From: a virus
Virus record (IMG/VR): IMGVR_UViG_3300023178_000231
Location: 1 to 26,132 of that record
DNA: 26,132 bases
Strand: one strand, 5' to 3'
Part shown: piece by piece, positions 6,888-13,699 of the stretch
How the letters are laid out: every line of letters starts with the position of its first letter
Numbering within the stretch: the first letter of the stretch is position 1
Position numbers and translations under genes: made by a program
Notes under the pieces: model-generated
What the model was told of the DNA's origin: nothing
The model's input: the letters and a program-made list of their open reading frames with translations, nothing else
The model's database searches: none

Positions 6888-8639
6888 ATGAGTAATACTT
6901 CCATAGATTATGAAATAACGAATAAGAATGTGCATTATGTCGAAAGGGCGACGTTTCCAATCAAGCCCGATTTTGAATTTCCGGCAATCTATGGAAATGA
7001 AGATTATGAGCATGATGTTGAGTTCAATAGCGCGATGTTGCTTGCAAACTCTGTGGGTGGGTCCACTGCTTCTGCTAACGCATTTAACTTTGTTGTACAG
7101 AGCAGTGGTCCACCACTTAATCCCGACGCAGATATTAGAATTGACATAAGTCCAGGCGTGGGTGGTGGCTATGAAACAGCCGTTACCGATGTTGTTGCGT
7201 ATTGGGATGATTTTACTAATACAGATTTTGTCAATGGAGTCGCCAACACCTTTAGTGGTGCGGCAGGATTCTATGGTACAATTACTGTATATAATCACAA
7301 GATTCGATGGGAAAATGTGCAGTGGGCGAATTGGACTCAGCCATTTGATCTAGGATTTTTTAATGTTGGGCGTGGAAATCCGGGCAATAACTTTTGGGCG
7401 AATTATAACGCAAATACTTATCCAGAGCAAATCGTTGTCTATGCAGCGTATGGTGTAGCAAACAACACGTTTAACGCGTCATATCCTACGACTGAGCCAA
7501 ATACTGCACCTTACTTTGTACCGCCTCAGGCGAATAATACTGGGGGCTCAGCTAACACGTCATCTGGACCAGAAATTCTATATCCAGCTGGGCCAATCCT
7601 AGAGATGCAAATCATCAATGGATTTCCAGACCCGGCTTGGCAAAGTTATCTTCCAAATAATCATCCAGAGTCAGAAAGAATACTTGATTATGAATGGGAT
7701 TTTCCAACGAATCCGGCAAATACAGCGGATCAATCAACGTTTAATACGTATTATGATATTGCTCCCATTCCAGTGTGGCTCACTTCAACACCAAATCCGG
7801 CATGGTCGTTTAGTTTAGTCGATGGTCCAAGAAAAGATAGTAATGGAAACGCGATTACTGGTGAAGACGCTCTTCTCGAACTTTACGCGTATCGATACGC
7901 ATACAATTCAGATACATTTGATCCGGTTACTATAGGCGCTGTACATGATGATGGAAATACGTATAATTGGTACTTCGGTCCAAAAGTAATTATAGTTGAT
8001 CCCGGCAAAAATTATTCTGTCGGTGACACTTTTGACGTTGTCGTCGCCGATACTCAAAGGCAATCCCTCGGCTTACCTGCTGATATTAAAGCGAGAGCCG
8101 TAGTAACAAAAATCGATGCGCCAAGTGCTAATAGCGAAATTACAAATATCAGTGTTACTTCTTCACCATCGTGGGTTGATGTTTCTGTCGTAAACAATAA
8201 TACTATACGTGTTGTAAAAAATCAAGAAAAGATTTGGCCAGAAGAAAGATTCCTTTTTACTGGATACACCGGAGGGGAATTTACACCGAGTAATAAATAT
8301 CAGGCAAACATTGCTTTTGACGACGCAGCAACTTGGTATGCAAATGCTCCAGCCGAAGACGGAGTCTTTTTAGAAGAATGGCTTGTTCCATTTGAGCATA
8401 GGCCCGGCGGAGTACCAGAAAAGTCAACAGATTTGCCAGGTGTTGCAAACGATCTTGGACAATTTACTTTCCAATTTACGGTCGGTAATACAAATCCAAA
8501 TGCGTTTGATTATCCACCTCGGGTGTATGAAAAAACGTATGACCAATATTTCTATTGGTCAACTCGGCCTGGGCTCGAAGAAGTAGTTCAGAATGTAATA
8601 CCACCACAACCTACATCGAATACGGAGTATTCAACATGA
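6888..8639 (+). CDS. Probable virion structural protein (tail or baseplate), 583 residues
   Basis: A long protein rich in Asn, Thr, Gly, Pro and aromatic residues, with few Lys and almost no Cys, the composition of secreted or virion beta-structures. There is no signal peptide. A segment near residue 370 (VIIVDPGKNYSVGDTFDVVV) resembles the short beta repeats seen in phage fibre and spike proteins. Its stop overlaps the start of the PAAR spike-tip gene (ATGA), so the two are probably made together and late. A tail-spike-associated or baseplate-decorating role is inferred from this context. I do not recognise a named family. The RBS is weak. Confidence 0.6.
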   Translation: MSNTSIDYEITNKNVHYVERATFPIKPDFEFPAIYGNEDYEHDVEFNSAMLLANSVGGSTASANAFNFVVQSSGPPLNPDADIRIDISPGVGGGYETAVTDVVAYWDDFTNTDFVNGVANTFSGAAGFYGTITVYNHKIRWENVQWANWTQPFDLGFFNVGRGNPGNNFWANYNANTYPEQIVVYAAYGVANNTFNASYPTTEPNTAPYFVPPQANNTGGSANTSSGPEILYPAGPILEMQIINGFPDPAWQSYLPNNHPESERILDYEWDFPTNPANTADQSTFNTYYDIAPIPVWLTSTPNPAWSFSLVDGPRKDSNGNAITGEDALLELYAYRYAYNSDTFDPVTIGAVHDDGNTYNWYFGPKVIIVDPGKNYSVGDTFDVVVADTQRQSLGLPADIKARAVVTKIDAPSANSEITNISVTSSPSWVDVSVVNNNTIRVVKNQEKIWPEERFLFTGYTGGEFTPSNKYQANIAFDDAATWYANAPAEDGVFLEEWLVPFEHRPGGVPEKSTDLPGVANDLGQFTFQFTVGNTNPNAFDYPPRVYEKTYDQYFYWSTRPGLEEVVQNVIPPQPTSNTEYST

Positions 8640-8965
8640 CGATACCAGCAGCACGGGAAGGTGATTTAGTAGCAACAGGTACGCCAGCAGATCATGGTTG
8701 TACGCTTACTACTACGATTGAGTTTGGAATTCCAGAAGTTAAAATCAATAACATCAATGCTGCAGTATTTACATCACCGTTGAGATTTCATAAAATTAAG
8801 GTTGGATCGAGTTGTGCTCCGCATCCAGGCCAAATCGTTAATGAAGGATCGTCAAAAGTTTTTATTGCAGGTTTGCCCGCGGCACGTATCGGCGACGAGG
8901 TTGATACACCTGGAGGATCGGGCAGAGTTATTATGGGATCACCTACCGTTTTAATCGGAGGATAA
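8636..8965 (+). CDS. PAAR-repeat tail-spike tip protein (T4 gp5.4-like)
   Basis: A 109-residue protein with two PAAR motifs, PAAREGD at residues 4-10 and PAARIGDEV at 81-89, and Gly-rich beta strands between them. His20, Cys22, Cys60 and His63 are candidate zinc ligands at the tip. PAAR proteins cap the gp5-type puncturing needle of contractile tails and sharpen it for outer-membrane crossing. The start is taken at 8636, inside the stop of the upstream structural gene. An upstream in-frame start at 8555 (a GTG or TTG-type extension) is less likely because PAAR proteins begin close to the first motif. Confidence 0.9.
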   Translation: MTIPAAREGDLVATGTPADHGCTLTTTIEFGIPEVKINNINAAVFTSPLRFHKIKVGSSCAPHPGQIVNEGSSKVFIAGLPAARIGDEVDTPGGSGRVIMGSPTVLIGG

Positions 8966-9211
8966 ATGACGCCACAACAAATCGCAGACTATAAAATGAG
9001 ATGGATGAAAGACACTGCGGTCGAGGTACCTATCCACTCTGATCTTGAATCAGTTTGCAAAAACTGGTGCAAAGAAAATCTCAATCAGTGGGAATGGAAA
9101 CTCACTGAATGGACTAACATTTATGAACACACGTTTTACTTTGAAAACGATCTCTTTGCAAAAGAGTTTAACAAATGGGTAGCGTGGTATTATTTGGAGA
9201 ATGAACTATGA
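8966..9211 (+). CDS. Small phage protein of unknown function, Trp-rich
   Basis: An 81-residue protein whose ATG directly follows the stop of the PAAR gene. It is rich in Trp, Glu and Lys (KNWCKENLNQWEWKLTEW, then FNKWVAWYYLENEL). It appears soluble and mixed alpha/beta. Its stop overlaps the start of the next gene by four bases. I recall similar small proteins in marine T4-like genomes but cannot name a family. Position after the spike tip does not prove a structural role. Confidence 0.6.
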   Translation: MTPQQIADYKMRWMKDTAVEVPIHSDLESVCKNWCKENLNQWEWKLTEWTNIYEHTFYFENDLFAKEFNKWVAWYYLENEL

Positions 9212-9471
9212 TTGATATAATTACTTTGAAATTAACTTCTGGTGAAGAAGTGATTGGCCGATATATGGGCAAAGGAGCTCACGGAATCACTATGAAAAAG
9301 CCCGTCTGTCTGGCTCCAGGCAAAGAAGGATTCGGTATGATTCCGTGGATGATGAGTGCTGACGCCGAAGAAGTTTCGATTGCTGAAGGCTCGATTATTG
9401 CAATGTCAGATACTATCGAAGAGATTGCAAAGAAGTATATTGAAGTCACGTCTGGTCTCGCACTGGTTTGA
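9208..9471 (+). CDS. Small Sm-like/SH3-like protein
   Basis: An 87-residue protein starting in an ATGA overlap with the preceding gene. The first 30 residues (ITLKLTSGEEVIGRYMG) look like the beginning of an Sm/LSm-type barrel, in which a strand, SG-E-V and a second strand recur. The rest ends with EIAKKYIEVTSGLALV. Phages often carry such small barrels of unknown role. The TGA stop (9469-9471) lies inside the -35 box of the next early promoter. Confidence 0.55.
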   Translation: MIDIITLKLTSGEEVIGRYMGKGAHGITMKKPVCLAPGKEGFGMIPWMMSADAEEVSIAEGSIIAMSDTIEEIAKKYIEVTSGLALV

Positions 9472-9496
9472 CATTTGCTTTAAGATGTGTTATAAT
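9468..9496 (+). promoter_or_regulatory. Early sigma70-type promoter for the exonuclease gene
   Basis: The -35 is TTGACA (9468-9473), the spacer 17 bp, and the -10 is a perfect TATAAT (9491-9496) with an extended TGT. The following GGCACA matches the other early promoters, but the later part diverges. The stop codon of the upstream gene is embedded in the -35. Confidence 0.87.
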
Positions 9497-9524
9497 GGCA
9501 CATTGATACCACAAAGGTTATATT

Positions 9525-10214
9525 ATGTTTACCCACGTTGATCATGGGCTCGAAATGCCCGAGCTCTCACGCAAAACTACTGAGTCTGGTCGTCGGTACT
9601 TTACACCAGACGGCGAAGCTTATCCTTCAATTACGACAGTCCTTGGCATCTTAGGCAAGAAAGCTTTGATGGAATGGCGCAAGCGTGTAGGTGAAGAAGA
9701 AGCAAATCGTATATCTCGCCAAGCATCATCGCGTGGTACAGCAGTTCACAAACTTTGTGAAGACTACCTCAATAACGTCGAAGATTGGAAAGGCAAACAA
9801 CAGCCCGCCAACATTTTCATGTTTAACACTATCAAGCCCGTACTCGAAGAAAAAATAAATAATATATGGTTTCAGGAAGTGTATCTTTATAGTGATAAAT
9901 TGCGAACTGCTGGCCAGGTTGATTGTATCGCAGAGTTCGAAGGTGAACTCTCTGTAATTGACTTTAAAACCTCCCGGCGTGTAAAGACCGAAGAAGGTAT
10001 CTTAAGCTATTTTCTTCAAGTGTCTTTTTATGCAGCAGCCTTTTATGAGATGACTGGTATTCCTATTAAGCAAGGTGTCATTCTCATTGCGGTAGATGAT
10101 TCTGAACCACAGGTGTTCAAGTTTAATACGTACGATTATCTTGAACATGTAATGAAAGTGCGAAAGAAATATAGGGCGATGTATGAAACAGACGAAGAGA
10201 TACATAATCATTGA
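9525..10214 (+). CDS. PD-(D/E)XK exonuclease, RecB/Cas4/MGME1-like
   Basis: The 229-residue protein has the full motif set of the RecB-like nuclease family. His75 lies in SRGTAVHKLCEDYL, Glu118 before the core, Asp133 in AGQVDCIAEF, Asp146 and Lys148 in VIDFKTS, and a QVSFYAAAFYE helix with Gln165 and Tyr169. The Gly-Thr-x-x-His start and compact size resemble mitochondrial MGME1 and Cas4-type single-strand exonucleases. It probably processes single-stranded DNA ends during replication, recombination or host DNA breakdown. It has its own early promoter at 9468 and a start codon 28 bases after the -10, with AAAGG upstream. Confidence 0.8.
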   Translation: MFTHVDHGLEMPELSRKTTESGRRYFTPDGEAYPSITTVLGILGKKALMEWRKRVGEEEANRISRQASSRGTAVHKLCEDYLNNVEDWKGKQQPANIFMFNTIKPVLEEKINNIWFQEVYLYSDKLRTAGQVDCIAEFEGELSVIDFKTSRRVKTEEGILSYFLQVSFYAAAFYEMTGIPIKQGVILIAVDDSEPQVFKFNTYDYLEHVMKVRKKYRAMYETDEEIHNH

Positions 10215-10548
10215 TCGGAATCGAGGCGTTTTTCTGGGAACATACTCAGATGAAGACGTAGACGAGCTATCGTATCGTGCCGGTGATGGTAAGAAATACG
10301 CTCTCTTTGCTGCACACAATCCATTCCTCATTACTCGTGCCTGCTCATTCAAATCGAGAGGTATGGCTCAAGCGTTTATCGAAGATGTATTCCATCATCG
10401 CCGATGGGAGCAACTCGAGCCACAACCCATCGAGACTGAAGACGAGTATCCAGACGTTATAGATCTCATTAAAGCAGGCTATGGCGATCATTGCCACGAC
10501 ATGCTCGAAGGCCTTTTCGAAGCCGACGAAAACCCCACAATTCACTGA
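10183..10548 (+). CDS. Conserved phage protein of unknown function
   Basis: A 121-residue soluble protein that overlaps the end of the exonuclease gene by 32 bases. It starts MKQTKRYIIIDRNRGVFLGT and ends in an acidic region with HCHD (around residue 104) and EADENPTIH. The overlap suggests translational coupling with the exonuclease. No catalytic motif or membrane segment is seen. The gene is followed by the stem-loop/promoter cassette at 10558-10713. Confidence 0.6.
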   Translation: MKQTKRYIIIDRNRGVFLGTYSDEDVDELSYRAGDGKKYALFAAHNPFLITRACSFKSRGMAQAFIEDVFHHRRWEQLEPQPIETEDEYPDVIDLIKAGYGDHCHDMLEGLFEADENPTIH

Positions 10549-10557
10549 TTTCATTCC

Positions 10558-10597
10558 TTAGATCATACGGTTATATCCATATAACAAAATGATCTAA
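10558..10597 (+). repeat. Nested stem-loop, copy 1 of repeated intergenic element
   Basis: The outer stem TTAGATCA/TGATCTAA (8 bp) and inner stem GTTATAT/ATATAAC (7 bp, loop CC) are separated by a 4x4 internal loop, and an A-tract follows. The 18118-18157 copy is nearly identical, differing at two positions. It starts nine bases after the upstream stop. There is no U-tract on the plus strand, so it is not a usual intrinsic terminator. Confidence 0.75.
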
Positions 10598-10617
10598 AAA
10601 AATAATCCCTTCAAAAA

Positions 10618-10652
10618 CAACCACTTATGATAGCCATATGCATAAGTGGTTG
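10618..10652 (+). repeat. 12-bp perfect stem-loop upstream of an early promoter
   Basis: CAACCACTTATG and CATAAGTGGTTG pair perfectly around an 11-base loop. The flank and left arm align with the terminator stem at 17671-17740, and the differences in one arm are matched in the other. The plus-strand 3' side (ATTCTATT) is only weakly T-rich; on the minus strand a TTTTT follows. It could act as a weak terminator or a transcript-end protector. Confidence 0.6.
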
Positions 10653-10684
10653 ATTCTATTGACAAAAATAATTTCACAAAACGG

Positions 10685-10713
10685 TGTACAAGTTCGCTTT
10701 GATTTGGTAGAAT
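10685..10713 (+). promoter_or_regulatory. Early sigma70-type promoter upstream of 10744
   Basis: The -35 is TGTACA (10685-10690, two positions off TTGACA), the spacer 17 bp, and the -10 TAGAAT (10708-10713) with an extended TGG. The GGTACTGTAAATTGG that follows is shared with the promoters at 17774, 18199 and (nearly) 21397. The start codon lies about 30 bases downstream. Confidence 0.75.
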
Positions 10714-10743
10714 GGTACTGTAAATTGGTAAAGGGTATTGATT

Positions 10744-11016
10744 ATGCTGAAATATGAGAACACTGCTGAGATTGGTAACGTCATCAAGGCTTACGATTTT
10801 GAGCCTCTTGAAGGTCGTCCTGATCACTTCATCGTTGGTCGAGTCATCAAGAAAGGTGATGTAATCCACCCTGAACACGGTGTTTCTATGTTCAAAGGCT
10901 TCCACATTGAAATTACTGGTGCCGATAGCGATGATGATTCACGTATCGGTGACATCGGTTATGTTCCCTTTGAAACCACTTTTGATTATGATGGACGAAT
11001 TGAGGTATTAGCATGA
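10744..11016 (+). CDS. Small acidic phage protein of unknown function
   Basis: A 90-residue protein starting MLKYENTAEIGNVIKAYDFE. The ATG at 10744 is chosen over the in-frame TTG at 10738 because AAGGG at 10731-10735 is then eight bases upstream. The central FIVGRVIKKGDVIHPEHG and later YVPFETTFDYDGRIEVL suggest a beta-rich barrel. It is the first gene of a four-gene early operon behind the repeated promoter cassette. Codons are biased toward GTT, GGT and ATC, as in highly expressed genes. Function unknown. Confidence 0.65.
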   Translation: MLKYENTAEIGNVIKAYDFEPLEGRPDHFIVGRVIKKGDVIHPEHGVSMFKGFHIEITGADSDDDSRIGDIGYVPFETTFDYDGRIEVLA

Positions 11017-11168
11017 GCTTAAAAGAATATTTCGCGTGGCTTGACTCTGTACGAGAATCTGGAGTCATCAACATGTTTGCTGCCCCTAAAGCTTTGCAGG
11101 AAAACTTCGGTTTGTCAAAAGAAGAAGCAATGGAAATTTTCGTTGCTTGGACGGAGACTTATAAATGA
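11013..11168 (+). CDS. Small protein, 51 residues
   Basis: A 51-residue protein starting in an ATGA overlap with the gene before it and ending in an ATGA-type overlap with the next. It begins MSLKEYFAWLDSVRESG and ends EIFVAWTETYK. It looks like a small three-helix protein; a helix-turn-helix-like segment (PKALQENFGLSKEEAMEIF) is visible but too short to assign. Overlaps on both sides support it as a real gene. Function unknown. Confidence 0.7.
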   Translation: MSLKEYFAWLDSVRESGVINMFAAPKALQENFGLSKEEAMEIFVAWTETYK

Positions 11169-11383
11169 GTAATTACGATTGGCTAGAAGATCGTATTGAT
11201 ATTACTGGCGTCAAGCATTATAGTTTTGGCGAAAAGGATTTTATAACTATTAGTCATCAACCGTCGGAACGCCACCCTACTCGTCTGCAGCTGTTCAATC
11301 AGCTGAAAAAGACACTCGAGTTCCGTAATGAACTCAACCAAGTAATTCAGAACCTTGAAGACCTTTTAGACGGAGAAAAGTAA
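11165..11383 (+). CDS. Small protein of unknown function with C-terminal coiled coil
   Basis: A 72-residue protein. The first part (YDWLEDRIDITGVKHYSF) is mixed. The second half (RLQLFNQLKKTLEFRNELNQ and on to the end) is a helix with heptad-like leucines. It overlaps its neighbours by four bases upstream and one base downstream, within the 10744-11562 early operon. Function unknown. Confidence 0.6.
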   Translation: MSNYDWLEDRIDITGVKHYSFGEKDFITISHQPSERHPTRLQLFNQLKKTLEFRNELNQVIQNLEDLLDGEK

Positions 11384-11562
11384 TGGTAATAGAAAAGATC
11401 CAAGATAAGATGGCAGCAATACGTGTCGCCGAAAGTTGTATCAATTCGGTGTTGGCTGTAAATCCCGAAGCTGTTGATCTCAAAGTGTTCGTTACTTTAA
11501 ACGAGCTCAAAATGGATTTGCTCGACGCTTTAGACGAGCAAGAATTAAATGAAATTAAATGA
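11383..11562 (+). CDS. Small helical protein, 59 residues
   Basis: A 59-residue protein starting MVIEKIQDKMAAIRVAESC, with its ATG in a TAATG overlap with the previous stop. It appears helical throughout (ELKMDLLDALDEQELNEIK at the end). An exact 10-base tandem repeat (ATTAAATGAA twice, 11543-11562) forms its last codons and stop. The early promoter of the DUF932 gene starts ten bases after the stop. Function unknown. Confidence 0.65.
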   Translation: MVIEKIQDKMAAIRVAESCINSVLAVNPEAVDLKVFVTLNELKMDLLDALDEQELNEIK

Positions 11563-11571
11563 AAAAAATGG

Positions 11572-11600
11572 TTGACATTTACTTTCATTTGGTATAGAAT
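11572..11600 (+). promoter_or_regulatory. Early sigma70-type promoter for the DUF932 gene
   Basis: The -35 is TTGACA (11572-11577), the spacer 17 bp, the -10 TAGAAT (11595-11600). It is followed by GGCACAGTAAGTTTAG, matching the early promoter family. The spacer resembles the 5194 promoter (CATTTACTTTC in both). An AAGGAAA ribosome site lies before the ATG at 11637. Confidence 0.88.
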
Positions 11601-11636
11601 GGCACAGTAAGTTTAGTTAATAAGGAAATATTTGTT

Positions 11637-12593
11637 ATGGCACATAATCTTGAAATTGTTAACGGCGAAGCTCAAATGGCATACCGTCTTTCTTCTGGCG
11701 TACCTTGGCATGGCATGGGTGTACCAGTAAATGACGACATGACTCCACGTGAGATGATGGTCGCCGCAGGACTTGACTGGGAAGTTGAAAAAGTTGACAC
11801 GTTTATTCGCTATAAAGGTGACAACCAAAAGACTGGTCAGCAGGCATTGGTACGCTCAACCGACAGTAAGATTCTTACTATGGTCGGCGAAGGCTGGAAT
11901 CCTTGCCAAAACGAAGAAGCTTTTGAGTTCTTCTCTGAGTTTGTCGCTAACGGCGATATGGTAATGGATACCGCGGGCTCCTTGCAGGACGGTCGTCTTG
12001 TATGGGCTGCAGCCGATGTTAAAGATGGCTTCTCGCTCTTCGGCGGTGACGAAGTGAAAGGTTACCTTCTCTTCTCGAATCCACACCAGTATGGCAAGAG
12101 CATTGACGTCAAGTTTGTTATGACTCGAGTGGTATGTAACAACACTTTGACGATGGCACTTACCGAGAAAGGTATGCCCGCAGTCCGCTTGTCACACCGC
12201 AGTGAGTTTGATGCTGAAAAGGTTAAGCAGCTGCTTGGTATCTCACACACTCGTGTTGAGCAGTTCAAGCAAGCCGCTGAGCTTCTCGGCTCAAAGCGTT
12301 ACACTAACGACTCTTTCCAAACGTTCCTTGCTAAGGTGTTTGGTGAGTCCACCAAGCGTGACAAGACACTGAGCCGAACGGCTGAACGAGCACTTGAGGT
12401 TGTAGACACTCAGCCTGGTGCAGAGTTCCGACCTGGAACGTGGTGGAATGCTTACAATGCAGTGACTTACCTCACTGACCACGAGCTTGGTCGAAATGCC
12501 GACAATCGAGCCACCTCGGCTTGGTTCGGTCACAACGCCAAGCGTAAGCTTGACGCCCTTAACGTAGCAGTTGAAATGGCAGAGGCAGCGTAA
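11637..12593 (+). CDS. DUF932 phage/plasmid-like protein
   Basis: The 318-residue protein fits the DUF932 (TIGR03299, phage/plasmid-like) family: PWHGMGVPV near the N-terminus, then VGEGWNPCQNEEAFEFF, a central KFVMTRVVCNNTLTMAL and a C-terminal ATSAWFGHNAKRK. The family is common on phages and plasmids, and its role is not settled; some members are linked to DNA replication or to plasmid-borne defence. Codon use (GGT, GTA, CTT, AAG) points to strong expression, matching the strong early promoter at 11572. The next gene and a terminator complete the unit. Confidence 0.85.
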   Translation: MAHNLEIVNGEAQMAYRLSSGVPWHGMGVPVNDDMTPREMMVAAGLDWEVEKVDTFIRYKGDNQKTGQQALVRSTDSKILTMVGEGWNPCQNEEAFEFFSEFVANGDMVMDTAGSLQDGRLVWAAADVKDGFSLFGGDEVKGYLLFSNPHQYGKSIDVKFVMTRVVCNNTLTMALTEKGMPAVRLSHRSEFDAEKVKQLLGISHTRVEQFKQAAELLGSKRYTNDSFQTFLAKVFGESTKRDKTLSRTAERALEVVDTQPGAEFRPGTWWNAYNAVTYLTDHELGRNADNRATSAWFGHNAKRKLDALNVAVEMAEAA

Positions 12594-12618
12594 GCTGCCT
12601 TCTCTACCGGAGATTATT

Positions 12619-12936
12619 ATGCAAAAAGTTAATGTTGAAAAGCGTGTAAGTAAACAATACGTTGGTAGTGTTTATCCCGAGTGTGCTGCCGATATGCTTG
12701 AACTCGAAGAGCTCAAAGCCGCGGTGAAAGTAATGAACACCGACCTGAAAAATATTGGCGCGAAGTGTGATTGGGGTCATCCCATCCGGTATCGAGTCAA
12801 TGTAAAGGGCCGTGAAGCAATCCAAAAGGAAATAAATTTACGGACTGGTAACTGCGTTTCTTACGATTCTTTTGGTGACATCGTTGGCGGAATTGCTAAC
12901 GCTAAGCGGCTTGACGTTTACATTCATCGCCGCTAA
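12619..12936 (+). CDS. Small phage protein of unknown function
   Basis: A 105-residue protein, ATG at 12619 preceded by GGAG (12609-12612) at good spacing. An upstream in-frame start at 12571 would overlap the DUF932 gene and has no such site. The sequence (VYPECAADMLELEELKAAVK, then HPIRYRVNVKGREAIQKE) is mixed and soluble. It is the last gene of the DUF932 unit; a terminator follows 28 bases after the stop. Function unknown. Confidence 0.65.
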   Translation: MQKVNVEKRVSKQYVGSVYPECAADMLELEELKAAVKVMNTDLKNIGAKCDWGHPIRYRVNVKGREAIQKEINLRTGNCVSYDSFGDIVGGIANAKRLDVYIHRR

Positions 12937-12963
12937 TAAATACGTTACTAAAACAATAACTTG

Positions 12964-12987
12964 GGAGGCTCCGGCCTCCTTTTTTTT
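12964..12987 (+). terminator. Rho-independent terminator after the DUF932 unit
   Basis: A GC-rich stem GGAGGC/GCCTCC with a TCCG tetraloop (12964-12979) is followed by eight T residues (12980-12987). It separates the early DUF932 unit from the late exported-protein module. The best terminator in the window. Confidence 0.93.
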
Positions 12988-13009
12988 ATATTCCAAAAAG
13001 TAATTAATT

Positions 13010-13042
13010 CCGTCAAATAATTGACAGGTAACCGTCAAATAA
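13010..13042 (+). repeat. Direct repeat CCGTCAAATAA with inverted TTGAC between
   Basis: CCGTCAAATAA occurs at 13010-13020 and 13032-13042. A TTGAC at 13021-13025 between them is the reverse complement of the GTCAA inside each copy, giving GTCAA/TTGAC/GTCAA. It lies between the terminator at 12964 and the late promoter at 13073, and could be a regulator site. The TTGACA has no matching -10. Confidence 0.4.
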
Positions 13043-13072
13043 AGTGAATCGATGATGGTGGGATTCTTGATA

Positions 13073-13080
13073 TATAAATA
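13073..13080 (+). promoter_or_regulatory. T4-type late promoter octamer TATAAATA
   Basis: An exact TATAAATA 31 bases before the ATG of the first exported-protein gene. No sigma70 pair is present here. It is the second exact copy seen between genes, and the module behind it ends at the terminator at 17671-17740. Confidence 0.75.
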
Positions 13081-13111
13081 ACAGTGGTTAAATAATGGAT
13101 GTGAGAATAAA

Positions 13112-13699
13112 ATGAAACTGAATCTATTTTTGTTTACACTTTTGTTGATTGGTTTTTGCTCGAGCCCGTATGCTCAAGAAGAAGAGCCATTGCCAATCGA
13201 TGATGTGATAAGAACTGAATCTACAACAAACAGTACGATAACGACAAACGGGAATACGACAACGACATTGAAGTCACCACCCGCGAGTGCGATATCGCCA
13301 ACAATCAATACGTCAAATTCTGATTTATGTACGTTTGGCGTGGCTGGTGCAATTCAAACTCAGATTCTTGGTGTATCAACAGGTACCCAATTTACTGATG
13401 AAAATTGTGAAAGGCTAAAGAATGCTAAAACTCTTTATGATATGGGTATGAAGGTAGCAGCAGTATCGCTTATGTGCCAAGATAAAAGAGTGTTTGATGC
13501 GATGATGAATGCTGGTACACCATGTCCTTATGATGGATTGATTGGCCAAGAAGCAAGAGCTGCTTGGAAAGTAAACGCAGGAGAAGCTCCTCTTGAAGAA
13601 GGTGAAAAAGAGGAGAAGAAGGAGATGGACGTTGATCAAAAGACACTCATGGCCGCTGGCGGGGTTGCTTCTTTGTTGCTCTTGCTTGTCTTACTCTGA
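13112..13699 (+). CDS. Exported protein with Thr-rich linker and C-terminal hydrophobic tail
   Basis: A 195-residue protein. A signal peptide (MKLNLFLFTLLLIGFCSSPYA, cut before QEEE) leads into a Thr/Asn-rich linker (about 36-53) and KSPPASAISPTI. A cysteine-rich domain follows with Cys73, Cys99, Cys122 and Cys138 (the even number fits periplasmic disulfides). An acidic stretch (158-175) and a C-terminal hydrophobic segment (AAGGVASLLLLLVLL) end the protein. The layout suggests membrane anchoring at the C-terminus. I recall related proteins with the linker and NAKTLYDMGMK region in marine T4-likes, function unknown. First gene of the late module; overlaps the next in another frame. Confidence 0.75.
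   Translation: MKLNLFLFTLLLIGFCSSPYAQEEEPLPIDDVIRTESTTNSTITTNGNTTTTLKSPPASAISPTINTSNSDLCTFGVAGAIQTQILGVSTGTQFTDENCERLKNAKTLYDMGMKVAAVSLMCQDKRVFDAMMNAGTPCPYDGLIGQEARAAWKVNAGEAPLEEGEKEEKKEMDVDQKTLMAAGGVASLLLLLVLL

Noticed and set aside
10738-10743. TTG starts at 10738 (and likewise 17804)
   Set aside because: The shared leader sequence places an ATG two codons later at better ribosome-site spacing.
11543-11562. Tandem 10-base repeat ATTAAATGAA
   Set aside because: Only two units at a gene end; simple slippage is enough to explain it.
13021-13026. TTGACA as a -35 box
   Set aside because: No TATAAT-like hexamer at 16-18 bp; the site is better seen as part of the GTCAA/TTGAC repeats.
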